DNA from: Mallotus nudiflorus
Lineage: Eukaryota; Streptophyta; Magnoliopsida; Malpighiales; Euphorbiaceae
Assembly: GCA_947683625.1 (NCBI GenBank)
Contig: CANTUR010000130.1
Coordinates: forward strand, 434,001 to 498,000
DNA length: 64,000 nt
Reading direction: 5' to 3'
A program made the translations under genes and the position numbers. The notes under the pieces are model-generated. The model was not told where the DNA came from, made no database searches, and saw only the letters and a list, made by a program, of their open reading frames with translations. Positions 47,835 to 60,032 of this stretch are shown piece by piece (within the stretch, counting starts at the first letter, position 1; each line of letters opens with the position of its first letter).

Positions 47835-49713
47835 AAATGAGATTACTCGTAGCAAAAGCATGGGGTATGAGTGGAAGGGATGATCATCTCTTTTCTTCTA
47901 TGGGTTTTGTTTTTGGGTAGCAGCCTTTATAAACTAGTAGTTGTGTCGAGTATAGTGTATTTTGGCAGTAGCTTCCGTAAAAGTAGCTGTATAGAAGTTT
48001 AAAGAGCCTTTTGACAATAGTCTCTATATTGTTAGTATCAACATGTTCTGAAAATTTTCAACTAACTTAATTGATGATTGATGGCGTTTCTCTTGGAAAG
48101 GTTAGAGTGAAAGTACCAGTGTAAAAAGCAAAATCCTTGTTATTAGCTCATGTAGTAAACTTTACAACAGCTTAGAATGTTGTTACGTTATAATTACCCT
48201 TGTGCTAATTTTGGATTCCCCAATTTTGGGTCAAGACTACGATTCGACCAGGGCGTTCTTTGGTTCTGAAGCAGGTATAAACATAGTTGGATTTTGACAC
48301 TATCCCAATATTCAACAACTTGGATAACTGCAAGAGGTAGAAGCAGGTGAAAGGTTCCAGTACAAGAATTATCTATATTTATGGATTTTGACTTCTAAAT
48401 GTGTGTTCTTGAATATGGATTTATCTTAAAACTAGCTATCCTCTGAACAAGGTAGGCCTGTAACTTCAGAACTGGCCTGAGAGTTGTCGAGCTAATTTAC
48501 AGAGATTAGTCAATCCTGCCAACTCACATCCGAACTAACTGCTCTGTTACTTGTGACTAATATTAGACACTGTTGAGATAGATATTTAATATTATTTTCT
48601 CTTCACAGACAAATAAAAAAGATTGTAGGAATAGAAAAAAAAAAAAAGACGTGGGCTTGGAAGGAATTCTTGTACCAGGTTGGAAATGAGTTGTGCTGAC
48701 TCCTCAAACAGGCTAAAGGCCTAAGATATTTTTTGGTAGCATAGCTGCTTTTATTCACTAAAAGATGCTGTTGACGTATACATGAATGTTGTTGTATGAA
48801 ACTACAAATTTGTACCATCCCTCATGACTGGCTGGCACATCAGAAGAAATAGAGAAGCTACCCACACCCTAAAGCTAGTACAAAAGCAAGAACATACAGT
48901 TTCTTTTTTTTTTTTTTAATAATCAACTACTCTAGATAACTAAACCTGCTGGCAGAGTTTTTCAAAAAAAAAAAAAAGCTGATGGCAGAGAACGAAAAAA
49001 TAAGAGAAATTGAAGAATCCAATTTTACTCTCAGCCGACCCAATATTTTACCATCCGTCCTCGTCCTAGTAGGCCGAGCAACAGTTAGCTTCGGGTGAAG
49101 GTCCCAATACATAGATGGACAAAGCAAATGGAGTCCTTTCTTACTACAAGTTGTGGCCATTTTGGGAGAGGAAGAACAAAACGCCAAAATAACAAAACCC
49201 CTTCTCTCATCTTTTTATACATTTTGGAAAATGATGGTGAGACGTTGAAAGGTCTGACAAGCTCGTATCATCGTCCATATAAAAACGTTCATGGTGCAAC
49301 TATTCACATATTGATACTGAACACTAATGAACCTGCCATAACCTGAATTATAAACAATCATATTGAAAGAAAGCACTAACACATCAAATAACCCTGCAGT
49401 ATGGATGATTAGTTTAAAACACAACAATTCCAGTGACCAGCAGAATGATGAACCAAAACAACTCCAAATGGCTAATGTACAAATCCAAAAAAATACTGGC
49501 AGCTTATTTAAGCTTATACACAAGAAGTTCTCTCTGAAAAATGAAGGAACAAGAAAAAGAAAGAAAGGAAGAGGACACCCATCAACAAACAAAAAAATTG
49601 GCAATACATGCATTGCCTAAATTTAACCGATCTAATTTTCTGCTCTTGAACATGCTCTAACTCTATACCTACAATGTAGAATATGTATTCTGTCTACAAA
49701 GGTTACAGGCAGA
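47835..49713. other. Intergenic region between two convergent genes (3' UTRs)
   Basis: Holds the 3' UTR of the SEUSS-like gene (from 47835) and that of the F-box gene on the other strand. A minus-strand frame from about 49157 ('MATTCSKKGLHLLCPSMYWD') has protein-like codons for about 50 residues before becoming low-complexity. I cannot assign it and do not call a gene. Confidence 0.45.
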
Positions 49714-51326
49714 TCAAAAATGCTTTAACCTTTCTTTAAATTTACATGGGTATACTACAACACTGTCCAAACACATGCCGCCTTTTGTGTGTGTGCAATC
49801 GATTTGAGTCATTGAAAATTTAAGGTTCACAGATGTGCTGGAGCTGTCAACAACGAAGTCCCCAGCATGATAGAGATTCCAATTCCCAGTATCATTCAAA
49901 AAACACTGAGAAGAGGCATACTGACCATCCGAAGTCCATAACTGAAACCGCACAGGTTTTATATCCCAACCATGGACATGCTCAGTGTTACAGACACGGC
50001 GACCAAACTTCTTTGCAGCCCTTCCCAATTGCAGCCTGAAGAATAAGCTGTAAGTACCTGCTGGAAAAGGGAATTCAAACTGCCCATCTATTTCAAGCCA
50101 CCAGATTTGCTGAAGATATGCAACAGATTGGAATCTGCATACAAAGAAAAGAACTTTTGGGATTAGATGTAAAATACTGAATCAAATGAATCTACTAAGT
50201 TAACTTACATCACTGTGAAGATTGTAATGAAAGATCAAGAACCAAAGACTCAAAAACAGTTTATGGTACAGATACTAAATTCTTTCACTCATCTCGCATC
50301 AGAAATCAAGGCACACATAAAAACCATGAAATGTGAAATGACAAAGAACATACTTTGAAGGATTTTCGACAAGAAAATGCCTCGATCAACTTGAACTTGA
50401 TCAACCAATCTAATAAATAAATAATTAAAAAGCAACAATCTTTCAATTCATTTTAGAATCTATGCTACAAGATGTTACTTTTTGTGACACTCACCTAGAT
50501 TCCTCAGTTGGGATATGATTCCAATATCTTCTATCATCTATACCAGTTATGGCTAATCCCCTGGAACATATGGATAGGCAGACACCACCAGTAGTCTTAT
50601 CCAGCCACACTTTCTGCATAATCCCAAATTCACAAATTAGAAATTATCAGTAAAAAAAAAAAAGCCAAAACAGCACAATAAAATTATATCAACCTAAAAT
50701 CTGCAATGACAAGAATTAAACTTTAAGTATGATTGACAGCTTTAAAATTAAGCCAAAGGGCGAAACCTTTAAACTCTTACACTATCAAATAAAGTTAATA
50801 AAAATGTTATCTTTTTGTGTCTTCAAATTCTCATGAAACAAACAGATGTAACCAAACAAAATCGGTGCCACAAATAGTCAAAAGACCATCTCAACTAATT
50901 CTATTTATCCCTCACTTTCTCACCATCCAAACAAAGAATCCATACCTTGGTACCACCATCAAAAGTATTAGCTCTGCAAAGAGTGGTATAAATTTCTCTT
51001 TTATTCAAATTTTTTGGCAATTCATCAACTCCAAAAACTCTTTCAAGAAGAGAAACATAATTTGTTGGCAATTTAGATTCCCAAACAAAATCAGCCCAAG
51101 AAGCACCACGAAACGCTCTGTTTAATCTAGCCAATTTGCAAATCTCTTGTGGGTCTAAATTCTCAAGAATCAAAGCAACACACCCTTCTGGTAAGTCACC
51201 AAGAGATGGTTGGTTCTGGTTTGATGATGATTGAAAAGGAGAAGAGGAAGAAAAAACTGATAAGGAACCATAATAAGCAGTTAAAGAATTTGGGTCTACA
51301 AATACTGAAGAAAGATTAGCACCCAT
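49714..51326 (-). CDS. PP2-A13: F-box protein with PP2 lectin-like domain, PP2-A13 type
   Basis: Likely substrate receptor of an SCF ubiquitin ligase: the F-box binds SKP1/ASK and the phloem-protein-2 domain is a Nictaba-like carbohydrate-binding fold (family knowledge). Three exons on the minus strand, 51326-50946, 50613-50495 and 50134-49714, join in phase to 306 residues. The N-terminus 'MGANLSSVFVDP' is typical of the subgroup and decides the start; the upstream in-frame codons have no ATG. The F-box is at about 42-88 ('LPEGCVALILENLDPQEICK', 'LNRAFRGASWADFVWESKLP'). PP2 spans 128-306: 'GGVCLSICSRGLAITGIDDR', 'IWWLEIDGQFEFPFPAGTYS', 'VCNTEHVHGWDIKPVRFQLW', 'MTQIDCTHTKGGMCLDSVVV'. Arabidopsis PP2-A13 is of similar size. 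It looks intact. The neighbouring SEUSS-like gene converges on it. Confidence 0.95.
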
Positions 51327-52694
51327 TAAAGAAAACAAGATAGATAAATCAAGAGATTCAAGAAACAGAGCGATAACCAAAAAAAAAAAATCTTCTCTTT
51401 ACAAATCAAGAAACACAACAGAGATGAAGGGAAAGAGAGAGGCGGCAAAGAAGAAGGTAATGGGTATTTGTAGAAAGACGCGTATGGCATTTGCAGAGAA
51501 AAAGAGAGTGAAAAAAAAATTAATTATTTGTTTGTCTGGTATGGTTTGGCTGTTTGTTTGATGAGAAAATAAAACAGAAAACAGGAAGAAAAATTTTTAA
51601 AAGTTAAAAAAATAAAAAGATGAGTTGTTTTGTTTGATTTTGAGGGAAAAAAAAAAAAAGAAAGAGTTTTAATTAATGGATTAACAGTAAAATCTGTGGA
51701 TTTATGGATTAGAGAAAATGGATAATGGATAAATTGTCTAAAATTAATCTACTTCTCTAACGGATTCCAAGCAATAAATTGATAATTTTTTTAAAAAAAA
51801 AGTTACTCAATTTTTTCTAATTTTTTTACAAGTGTTTTTTTAAGGAGAATTAATTTTATCTTTTTTTTACAAGTGTTAAGTTGATGACAACTTGTTAACA
51901 GTTGAATAATCTGAACCATCCAACTAATTCATTTTTTAGGAGTTTATAATCTTATTAAATTGCCAGATTTTTATTCTAAAAATAGAAAAAAAATCTACTA
52001 ATGGATGTATTTTATGACAATTTTTTTTATTTTTTTTATTTAATTTTGATCATTATTAGAAAAAAAGAAATTCTATGGTAAATTTATTTTTTAATTATTT
52101 TATTTTTATTACTATTAGATAAAAATATATTTTATTTTTTAATAGTGTTTAAGAAAAAATGTATTTTACTTTATATAAAATAAAGTAATAATAATATGAT
52201 CGTTCAGATCAATAGTCTATTTTACTTTATAAAAAATAAACTCATGACTTAAAATGTATTTTTCTTAAGGTTATGGCTCTGAATCCTAGAACCAACATAT
52301 TTTAAAAAAAAAAAATTAAAACTACTTATTTAGGATTGAGTCATTCTAGTTACGGGATTGGCTCCTTTAAAAGTAGAAATTTAGATTTTCTCCACCTCCA
52401 AAAATGGTCATTAAAAAAAAAAGAAATGCACCTTAGGAAAAAAATATATTTAAAGGTAATTATTTATAAAATAAAATTAACTTTCTAAATTATATTATAA
52501 TATTAATTTTGATCTAATAGTAAGAAGTTATGGCAAGTGAGATGAATAAATATTTTACACAAACAACAAAATTTATATCTCAATTTATTTTTTATTTGCA
52601 TTTGTTAAATATTATTTTATCATAAAAATGTGTTGAAAAAATTAGAAAAATTATTATTTTTTACACAAATAATGAAATTTTAAGATATATGATA

Positions 52695-52735
<41 letters not shown>

Positions 52736-53008
52736 AGATAGGTAAAATGACGGTTTAAATTAATCATTTATAAAAATAAACATGCTTATTTGAAACAAAA
52801 AAATCAACTACTCTTTTGTATGTTTTTATAGTTCACTTGACATAAGAGAGTATTTGAAAAGTGCAAAAGAGATAATAATCAGGAATAATTCAAAAATTTT
52901 TTTGTTATGTTATTATATAAAAAAATAACAAAAAAAAAAAAAAAAAAAGAAGTGAAAGAAAAATACAGCCAAAATACTCAAATGTGAAAATGACCAGCTG
53001 CACACCAT
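51327..53008. other. F-box gene leader and promoter, then AT-rich intergenic DNA
   Basis: 51327-51520 holds the purine-rich (plus view) 5' UTR and probable promoter of the F-box gene. The rest is A/T-rich without genes; a (TA)n run of about 33 bp lies near 52698-52730. Confidence 0.5.
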
Positions 53009-53154
53009 AAGCCCTTTGAATAGACCCATCCTTAAAATATCTTCATTTTTTTCTCTATTTTCTTAAAAAAACCTTAATCACTTGATTAAGGTTTTTTTAA
53101 GAAAATAGAGAAAAAAATGAAGATATTTTAAGGATGGGTCTATTCAAAGGGCTT
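53009..53154. repeat. Perfect 146-bp palindrome (72-bp arms, 2-bp centre)
   Basis: The left arm 53009-53080 starts AAGCCCTTTGAATAGACCCA and ends CCTTAATCA. After CT at 53081-53082 the right arm 53083-53154 is its exact reverse complement as far as I can check base by base. A transcript would fold into a long perfect hairpin. A (TA)n run follows at about 53158-53172. It could be a snap-back element, an inverted duplication, a small-RNA locus or an assembly/read-folding artefact. Confidence 0.95.
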
Positions 53155-54299
53155 TCATATATATATATATATCAAGTGATCAATTTTTTTTAATAGTATT
53201 TTGATGTGTATTTTTTAATTATGTCATTATTAATTTATGAAATTTATTTTTACTTAAAATTATCTCATGTCATATGAATTTTAATTATTTTAAAATTAAA
53301 TTAAATAAATTATATAAGAACGGACATAATTATTTTAGCATCTATTTTTTTTATATGTAACGCTGAAATTTAAAAATTTACTTAAAAAATCCAAAACTTT
53401 GACCATTAGTTTAAATGGAGGTTGGTGAAATTAGTGGTATTTAATGTAATATCAACTGCAAAAATATTTAAGATTGTGCATGAAGCAAACACATTGACAA
53501 ATGGAGGCATAAATTATTTAGGTGAGTGACAAAAACAAAGGATATTTTCTTGATAAATATTAAAATATTACATAGTATGTCATTAGAAGTCCCTATTGCA
53601 AATTAATTTTCATATCTTTTGTTAAATTTGTTAATCATGGGCCCTCATTACTTTCCTACCTCTTGGTCTGTAAATGGGTACAATTATTATTTACATCATT
53701 ATTAAACTTTATCATAGATAATATCCTTTCATCATCTTCATAATAATTAACTCAAAAAAATTACATCCCTTAATATTGAACTAGTATTTAATTTATTTGA
53801 CAATCACACTTGATTCGATTGATCGATATATATTCATCATAAAACATTAGTGCTTTCAAAGTGAAAATTTTTTGGCTTATCAATATTAATCATATTTTTG
53901 TTTATTTACATAAAAGTTCAATAAGACGAGGGTAAAACAAGCACTTTTTTTATTAATAGAAAAATCAGGTACTTTAAATTTCAATTAACTGTATAATATA
54001 AGAAAATAGTTTTTTCTTTATTGAATAAGGTGTAAATAAATTTTATAAATTAATGATGACACGATATATTTTAAAATATTTTTTTATGAAAAATGATCAC
54101 TTGACTATTTTTTTTCACAAGAAAGCACTTTATTATGCAAATCACACACCATACTATTGTTAAGTCTTCAAATTTATATTGACTCTTCTGCTACACAAAA
54201 ATTGATCTTTCTCTTTGTTTTTTTTTTTTTTCTATTTCTTTCCTTAGTTTCAGTTAAAATAATAGTAGTTTACTTAGTTATAGGGTTCAATCCCTCTTT
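53155..54299. other. AT-rich intergenic, no gene recognised
   Basis: Low-complexity sequence. The pyrimidine-rich frame opening at 54157 is a shadow upstream of the RNase H-type remnant. Confidence 0.5.
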
Positions 54300-54915
54300 T
54301 GTTCATCCTTTTGTAATGACTTTGTTATTTCTCTATGAGAGAGTGATGACAACTTTGTTGGGAGCTAATCAAGATGTAAAAGGTGTTGTTAATAAAGCTT
54401 TTAATGACCAGCAAACATATAAGAGCATTCCTATTTCGGTTCCAAAAAGAGTTTATTTTTTAGTTGGATTCACACAACAAACTACTTAGAGTGCTCCTCC
54501 TACAAGATTTGTGAAGTTCAACTCAAATGCAGAATTCAATCAAGATATAAAAATGGTTTTACCAACTTTTATTGTTTGTGAGTATCGAGGAAAGTTGTTG
54601 GGGGGATACTTTTTCACTAGATTAGCTTATTCAACTTTGATCGGAGAAGTTATAATTTTCTTAATAGTAATGTCTATGGTAAAGGTTCGAGATTTTTAAG
54701 CTGTTATATTCGAATCAAATTTAAGAATTCTTATTAAAGTAATCAATGGATTCAAGAATGGAATATCTTAGGAAATAAAAACTTTTATAAATGCTGTCAA
54801 AATAATATCTACTCAACAGTGTCAATATCTTTTTAAATTTGTTAGAATAGAAGTTAATCAGGTAGTAAATTAGGTTATAAAAAATGTTTTTTCTATTAAA
54901 AATTATCCTTTTTAA
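54300..54915 (+). pseudogene. RNase H-like (RVT_3) remnant of a non-LTR retroelement
   Basis: A plus-strand frame with at least four stops keeps a recognisable RNase H-type domain. 'FVKFNSNAEFNQD' is the 'KFN.D..F' start, followed by 'EYRGKLLGGYFFTRLAYSTL' (the usual 'RD..G.lLgg' strand), then after a stop 'AVIFESNLRILI' (the 'vifEsDs..lv' strand) and a 'W/K..E.N..A' type end. This pattern is that of the RNase H domain found at the C-terminus of plant LINEs and the related 'putative ribonuclease H protein' family. Catalytic Asp positions look changed to Asn. No reverse transcriptase is visible upstream, so it is a truncated, dead copy. Confidence 0.65.
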
Positions 54916-56439
54916 TTTGTGAACCCGCATGTGAATTTTTTTTCAGATATTATATATTGAATAAATTAATATTGAATGAAAAGTTGTTTACGTTAAAAAA
55001 AAAAAATCACACGTCATACTCATGTGGACACTTGGTGAATAAAAATATAAATAGAATTGGCCGGTTTTCATTTGGATACCAACTGAAATTATATAGTTTA
55101 AATGAAAGCATTCTCATCCACTTGTTAAGCCATAATATAATTAATTTATACCATAGATTATGATGGTTTTATTATATTCTAAAGTTGAAGCAAGTGGCTA
55201 TGGTCTGCTCCTTTGAATTAAGATACTAAAAAAATGTGTATACCAATCAAAGGAAATACAATCAGCAAAAAAGTACAGCCACGTCTATGTGCATCTGACT
55301 CAGCCTTGACATGTCGACAAAAATTCGTGGCAATAGGAAGATTGGAACACGTGTCCTATACAATAAACAAATGCTGTTTCACATTGTGGATAAGAGATGA
55401 GGGTGAAGCCAAAACGTGTCAGTTCAATGATTAATTATTTGATTATGCTTTTTGCAAGTTGCAAATTAAAGTAATAATTGTTTATTTGTGCTAATTAAAT
55501 GGACCACTAATTAAGTTTTGGCGGAGATTTTTACCCTTTACCTACTGTATTTTTTATTTATATTAAATATTTTGTTACTAATATCATCTTATTAGTACGA
55601 TAATTAAATTTATATTTAACCTATATCGAATCTACAATAAATTCCTTTTTTTGAGAGTAGCTAAAAATAACTTTTTATTGAAACTTAAAATCTAAATTTT
55701 AAATTATTTCAATCTTAGCCACCACACTAAGGCCTTATTGGCTTTTTTTTTTTCTTTTTATGTTTAAGTAAATTAAAATGTAATTTTTTTAACAAACATA
55801 AGTAACTTTCGTCCACTTAAAAAACTATATTTTTTGACATAATTTTTACACCCACCTTTTGAGAGAGAAAAAGACATTAGCATAACTACTATTAAAGCGA
55901 TCCACTAGAAATTTAGATATTGAAGATTTGTGTTACAAATGTTTATATTTATATCAATGAAATTAAAATTGTTAGTTTTATTTTTATTTAATTATAATTA
56001 TTAATTATTTTTTGATAATAATTTATAAAAAATATATTAAATAACTATAATTAAATTAATAATAATTTAACAGTTTTAATTCAATTTACATAGATACAAA
56101 TATTATTTGTATTGTAGGACTCAAAATTATAATAATTGCCTCAACACTTTGTAAGATCGTAGGTGTGTATGAAGTTTTTTTTTTTAAGAAGTCATTTTTA
56201 TAGATTTTTAATCCTTAAACTACTAGTGGGAATTTCAATAAAACTTTATTTTTAATTTTATAAAAAAAATAATTAATTAGAATATAACAAATTTTTTATT
56301 ATTCATTCTAAATTGAATAATTATTTTTTTTAAATACTACTTGTTTATTTTTGGATCGTTCATTCAGAAACATCATTATCTCATACTCCATCAAGTTGAT
56401 CTAAAAGCTTTTTCGATTTATCTTATAATTTTTAATAGT
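54916..56439. other. AT-rich intergenic, no gene recognised
   Basis: A 66-codon frame at 55234-55434 is not repetitive, but I recognise no family. The rest is low-complexity A/T. Confidence 0.45.
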
Positions 56440-57060
56440 TGTGGGATTATAAATGGGGTGAACTCTTTAGTTTGATATCCTGCAATTCACGAACAAAAGG
56501 TAAGGTGAGAGGTGAGAAGAGTCCCCACGAACACTCCAATACCTAAGTTAGAGAACAGAAGTAGAGAAAATACAAGATAACTAGAATATGTGAGAATGAG
56601 ATGCCCTTTTATGAGGGGTATAGGGTTCTATATATAGCAATACTCAAACCTGGGAGGAGTCAGATTCCGTGTGTGATAGTGGATTATAATCTTGGTAGGA
56701 GAGTGTTCCTTCTGTGCTTAGAACTCCACTTTGAGGTAGTCCCCATTCCGGACGGATTTGTCTTCTTGTTAATCCAAGTGTCCCTATTTAGGGGATAAGG
56801 AGCCCCTAACTAGGTGGGAACATACTAGACAGTATCAAGGGTCCCACCCGGGTGTATTTAGATATTTATGTTCATCGTGTTCGAGTATAATGCTGATGCT
56901 TTCTCATAAGGGATATAATACGGTAATAAAGGCGAGTGAGCTGAGGTGGCTAGCCTCAGCCCCAGTGAGAGTAAAGCTCGATGCTGAGTCTCGAGATGGT
57001 CGTTGCTGAAATGCAATATGTAGAGCTTAGATATCCACCAAATGCGTATGAGCACAACAA
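56440..57060 (-). repeat. 3' LTR of the Tat element (inner border uncertain)
   Basis: The outer end is TGTGGGATTA at 56440. On the minus strand a TATA box (CTATATATAG, about 56628-56637) is followed by a pyrimidine-rich leader and ends ..ATCCCACA, as expected for U3-R-U5. No clear polypurine tract was found on the inner side, so the inner border is a guess. Confidence 0.6.
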
Positions 57061-57117
57061 TAGATTAACCCGTCCATTTGGAAACGATATGATGGAACCA
57101 GTCGTCATTGGATTTTT

Positions 57118-57600
57118 GATGCTCGGTGCATTGAGGCGAGGCTTTATGAGCTCGAAACCTCAGTACTACAGAAGCGACCTGAGGGTGCCAGCTTCAGTCA
57201 CTGGATTTGGATGCGCGAGACTTAGATGCTCGGTTCATGGACGCGAGGCTTACATGCTCGGAACCTCAGTACTACAGAAGCGACCTAAGGGTGCCAGTTT
57301 CAGTTACTGGACTTAGATGCTACAGAAGCGACCTAAGGGTGCCAGCTTCAGTTACTGGACTTAGATGCGTGAGACTTAGATGCTCAGTTCATGGACGTGA
57401 GGTTTACATGCTCGGAACCTCAGTACTACAGAAGCGACTTGAGGGTGCCAGCTTTAGTCATTGGACTTGGATGCGTGAGACTTAGATGCTCGGTTCATGG
57501 ATATGAAGCTTACATGCTCGGAACCTCAATACTATAGAAGCGACCTGAGAGTGCCAACTTCAGTCACTGGACTTAGATGAGCGAGGCTTACATGCTCGGA
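57118..57600. repeat. Tandem repeat, about 106-bp units, four copies
   Basis: Units start with 'gatgctcggttcatgg' or a close variant at 57118, 57225, 57379 and 57485, and each contains 'cctcagtactacagaagcga' and 'gggtgccagcttcagt'. The second unit is longer (154 bp) because a 47-bp piece is duplicated inside it. The array lies between the 3' LTR and the antisense ORF. Confidence 0.92.
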
Positions 57601-58086
57601 TACCCGGAATGGGCTGAAAACGTTGCTTAGATGCATTCCAAGTAGCTTGATAAAACGGCCTAGTTGAAATGTAGACGGGCTGACAAGCGGTGGCGTCGCT
57701 TCAACTCCTAAGGATTGAAATCGCGTGAGTTATACATCATTTCGTATGTCAGTAAATAAAGCGTTTCTGCCGCCGTTGTTGCGACTCCTCGTCTAATGGG
57801 CTTTTTGATCCCCAAAGGCCCCTGATGGCCTAAGGAGGAATGCAACAATAATGAGGGCAATTAATGACGTGCTTCCAAATCCTTTCGTGTCTTTATAAGT
57901 ACTGTGACGCTTGTCAACTAGAGTATTTTGCTTCTTTATTTTTTCGTTATTCTTGCCTTCGCAACATTGGTATTGCCTCTGCTGTTCTCTTTTCTACTTA
58001 TCGTGATTCTTGCTTATAGTAACCAGGTGATTTTTTTTCTTCTTCTTTTTCCTCGTTTTTACTATTGTGTATTTCTGTTTTTCACT

Positions 58087-59938
58087 ATGGCCCCAAGGGA
58101 AGAAGTTAGTTCTGACCTTTTTGTCTCAAATGTAGATAGCGAGTTACTGGGGTAGTATTGGAGGCGGTTCTGTATCCTCACCGATTACACCCTTCACATT
58201 ATAGATAGGAGGTTTAGGGCCCATACCCCCTTGTTAGGGCTAAGTAAATTGGTAGTGTATTTTGACCAGCTAGAGGGGGGTTTGAAATTTCCTCTAAATC
58301 CATTTGTGAAGGAATTTCTGAATAGAAATAACATAGCGCCCGGTCAGCTTTACTCGAATAGCTATAGGATACTGACCAAGTTCATCCAACTGATGTATGA
58401 AGAGGGGAAAGAACCCGATTTAGATGTTTTTTGATACCTGTACAAGCTTACTAGAAAGAAGGGAGAGTTGATGTTTTCCTTGTCGGTTGTACTTAACCAT
58501 ACCCTTTTCGTAAAGCTTCCGGATCTCCACAAGAAATGGAGACACCATTTTTTTTATTGTAGAGCATCTGTCGGATTTCTTGGATGTTTGGAGGATGTGG
58601 ACTGATGAGTGTCATAAGGTGACCTGTCCTACGAAACTTTTCGATCATGATACAGAGATGGTTTTACGGCTACATCTTAATGGGCTTGTTGAAGCTCGAT
58701 CGGCGGAGGATGTGTCCAGGAGGTACCTATGGAGAGTATGTCCGAGTCACGTTTACTCCCCTGGTATGTTTGTTTTACTTTGAGCTATATTTCTGACTTG
58801 ATCTATTTTTTGCGACTGTAAATGGCTGAATTTTTTAATTTTATGGGCGGGATTTCATTAATTGATGAGCCGGTTGCTCTGGAGGAGGTTTGGGCCTCTC
58901 CTTCCCCGAAACCCAAAGTTCCTACGGCACCTGAAGCAGTACCTGCTAACCCCAAGGGCAAAGCGACGCTGGAAATTGCACAGCCGGAATGGGTGGGCCG
59001 AAGAAAGAGGTGGTTGGTTAATCCAGAGTCAGATGCGAAGGGGCTAGATGAGGAGATTTACGTTCAGTGCCTATGGTTATCTGGGTGTCCGGATATGAGG
59101 GGCTAGATATTGAAGCGGATGAATCGCTCGAGTATCTCTAACAGCCAAGTACGGGATCAGTACGTCGAATTGCTAAGACTGCCTAGTGATATGCAACATT
59201 GGTCAAAGGAGGGCTCAGAGGGGTTGCTTGACTCCATGATTAGCCAATCATTAGAGGTAAGTTAGCTTATACCACTGCTGCTGTTATCGTATATGTTTCT
59301 TGTTAAAGCTAACTTTTTATTTTTAATAGATGACTCAAGCCTTGCTGCTGGTGAAGGATCAGTACTTCTACTTAAAGAGCCAGTATAGCCTAAAGGAAAT
59401 CGAGGTGGGAACCATAGCCATTAATTTTAAGAAGAAGCTGGATGGCGCAAAGACAGCCTTGGAGCACTGCCAGACAAAATATACTGAGGCCAAGATCGAT
59501 GTTGAGGTGAATTAGAAGAAAGTTTTTGAGTTGGAACATAGCCAATCCTAGTTGATAAGGAGGATCGAAGAGCAGGACCTTCAAATCGTTGAGCTTCAGG
59601 GAAGGCTGGCGGAGCTTGAGAAATCTCGAGTGAATGATAAAAAGTCGTACCAAGGCATGGTAGGAGGGTTTCTCAAAGCTTATTGGGCTGAGTGTAAGAG
59701 GATACTGCTTGCTCAAGACGCGGGATTGGATCTGGGGGCGTTGGAACAAATAATGCCAGCAGACCTTACCAAACTTATTATGGAGGAGGACGCCAGTCAA
59801 AAGGCCAGTTCTACTCCTGTGAGGGAGACTGTAGAGGCTGCTATTGCTACTGGGTTCGTAGCGCATCCAGAGACTATTGATGAGGTTTCCCCCTTTGTTT
59901 CTGGGCCTGGGGGTCCGGGTGTACATATAGTAGAGTAG
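58087..59938 (+). pseudogene. Antisense ORF of the Tat element, 'putative gypsy type transposon' (PF04195-like)
   Basis: Opposite strand to pol. It starts at ATG 58087 (MAPREEVSSDLF). The conserved core at about 58225-58435 contains 'GLKFPLNPFVKEFLNR', 'IAPGQLYSNSYRILTKFIQL' and 'EPDLDVF', the pattern of PF04195, a plant domain linked with gypsy-type elements. Further downstream come a Pro/Ala/Lys-rich linker and a charged, coiled-coil-like C-terminus ('IRRIEEQDLQIVELQGRLAE') ending at TAG 59936-59938. A canonical intron (GTAAGT..TAATAG) at 59257-59329 joins two in-frame parts, and another probable intron lies near 58765-58820. Stops at 58153, 58432, 59104, 59513 and 59549 and a frame change near 58570 disable it. 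Its function in such elements is unknown. Confidence 0.8.
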
Positions 59939-60032
59939 ATATGTATATGTTTTTTTTTTTTGTAATTGATTACATGTAAGGGCATTCTATTAATGAAGAG
60001 AGACTTTATTGAATCATGTGTTGAATACAATC

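Noticed and set aside
48927..49187. Minus-strand frame 'MATTCSKKGLHLL..' as a possible small gene
   Set aside because: About 50 residues look protein-like but then run into poly-T; no family recognised and it lies between convergent 3' UTRs.
55234..55434. 66-codon plus-strand frame with several Cys
   Set aside because: No signal peptide, no recognised cysteine pattern, no neighbouring exon evidence.
59390..59926. 178-codon minus-strand frame under the antisense ORF
   Set aside because: Shadow of the plus-strand coiled-coil region; no recognisable motif.
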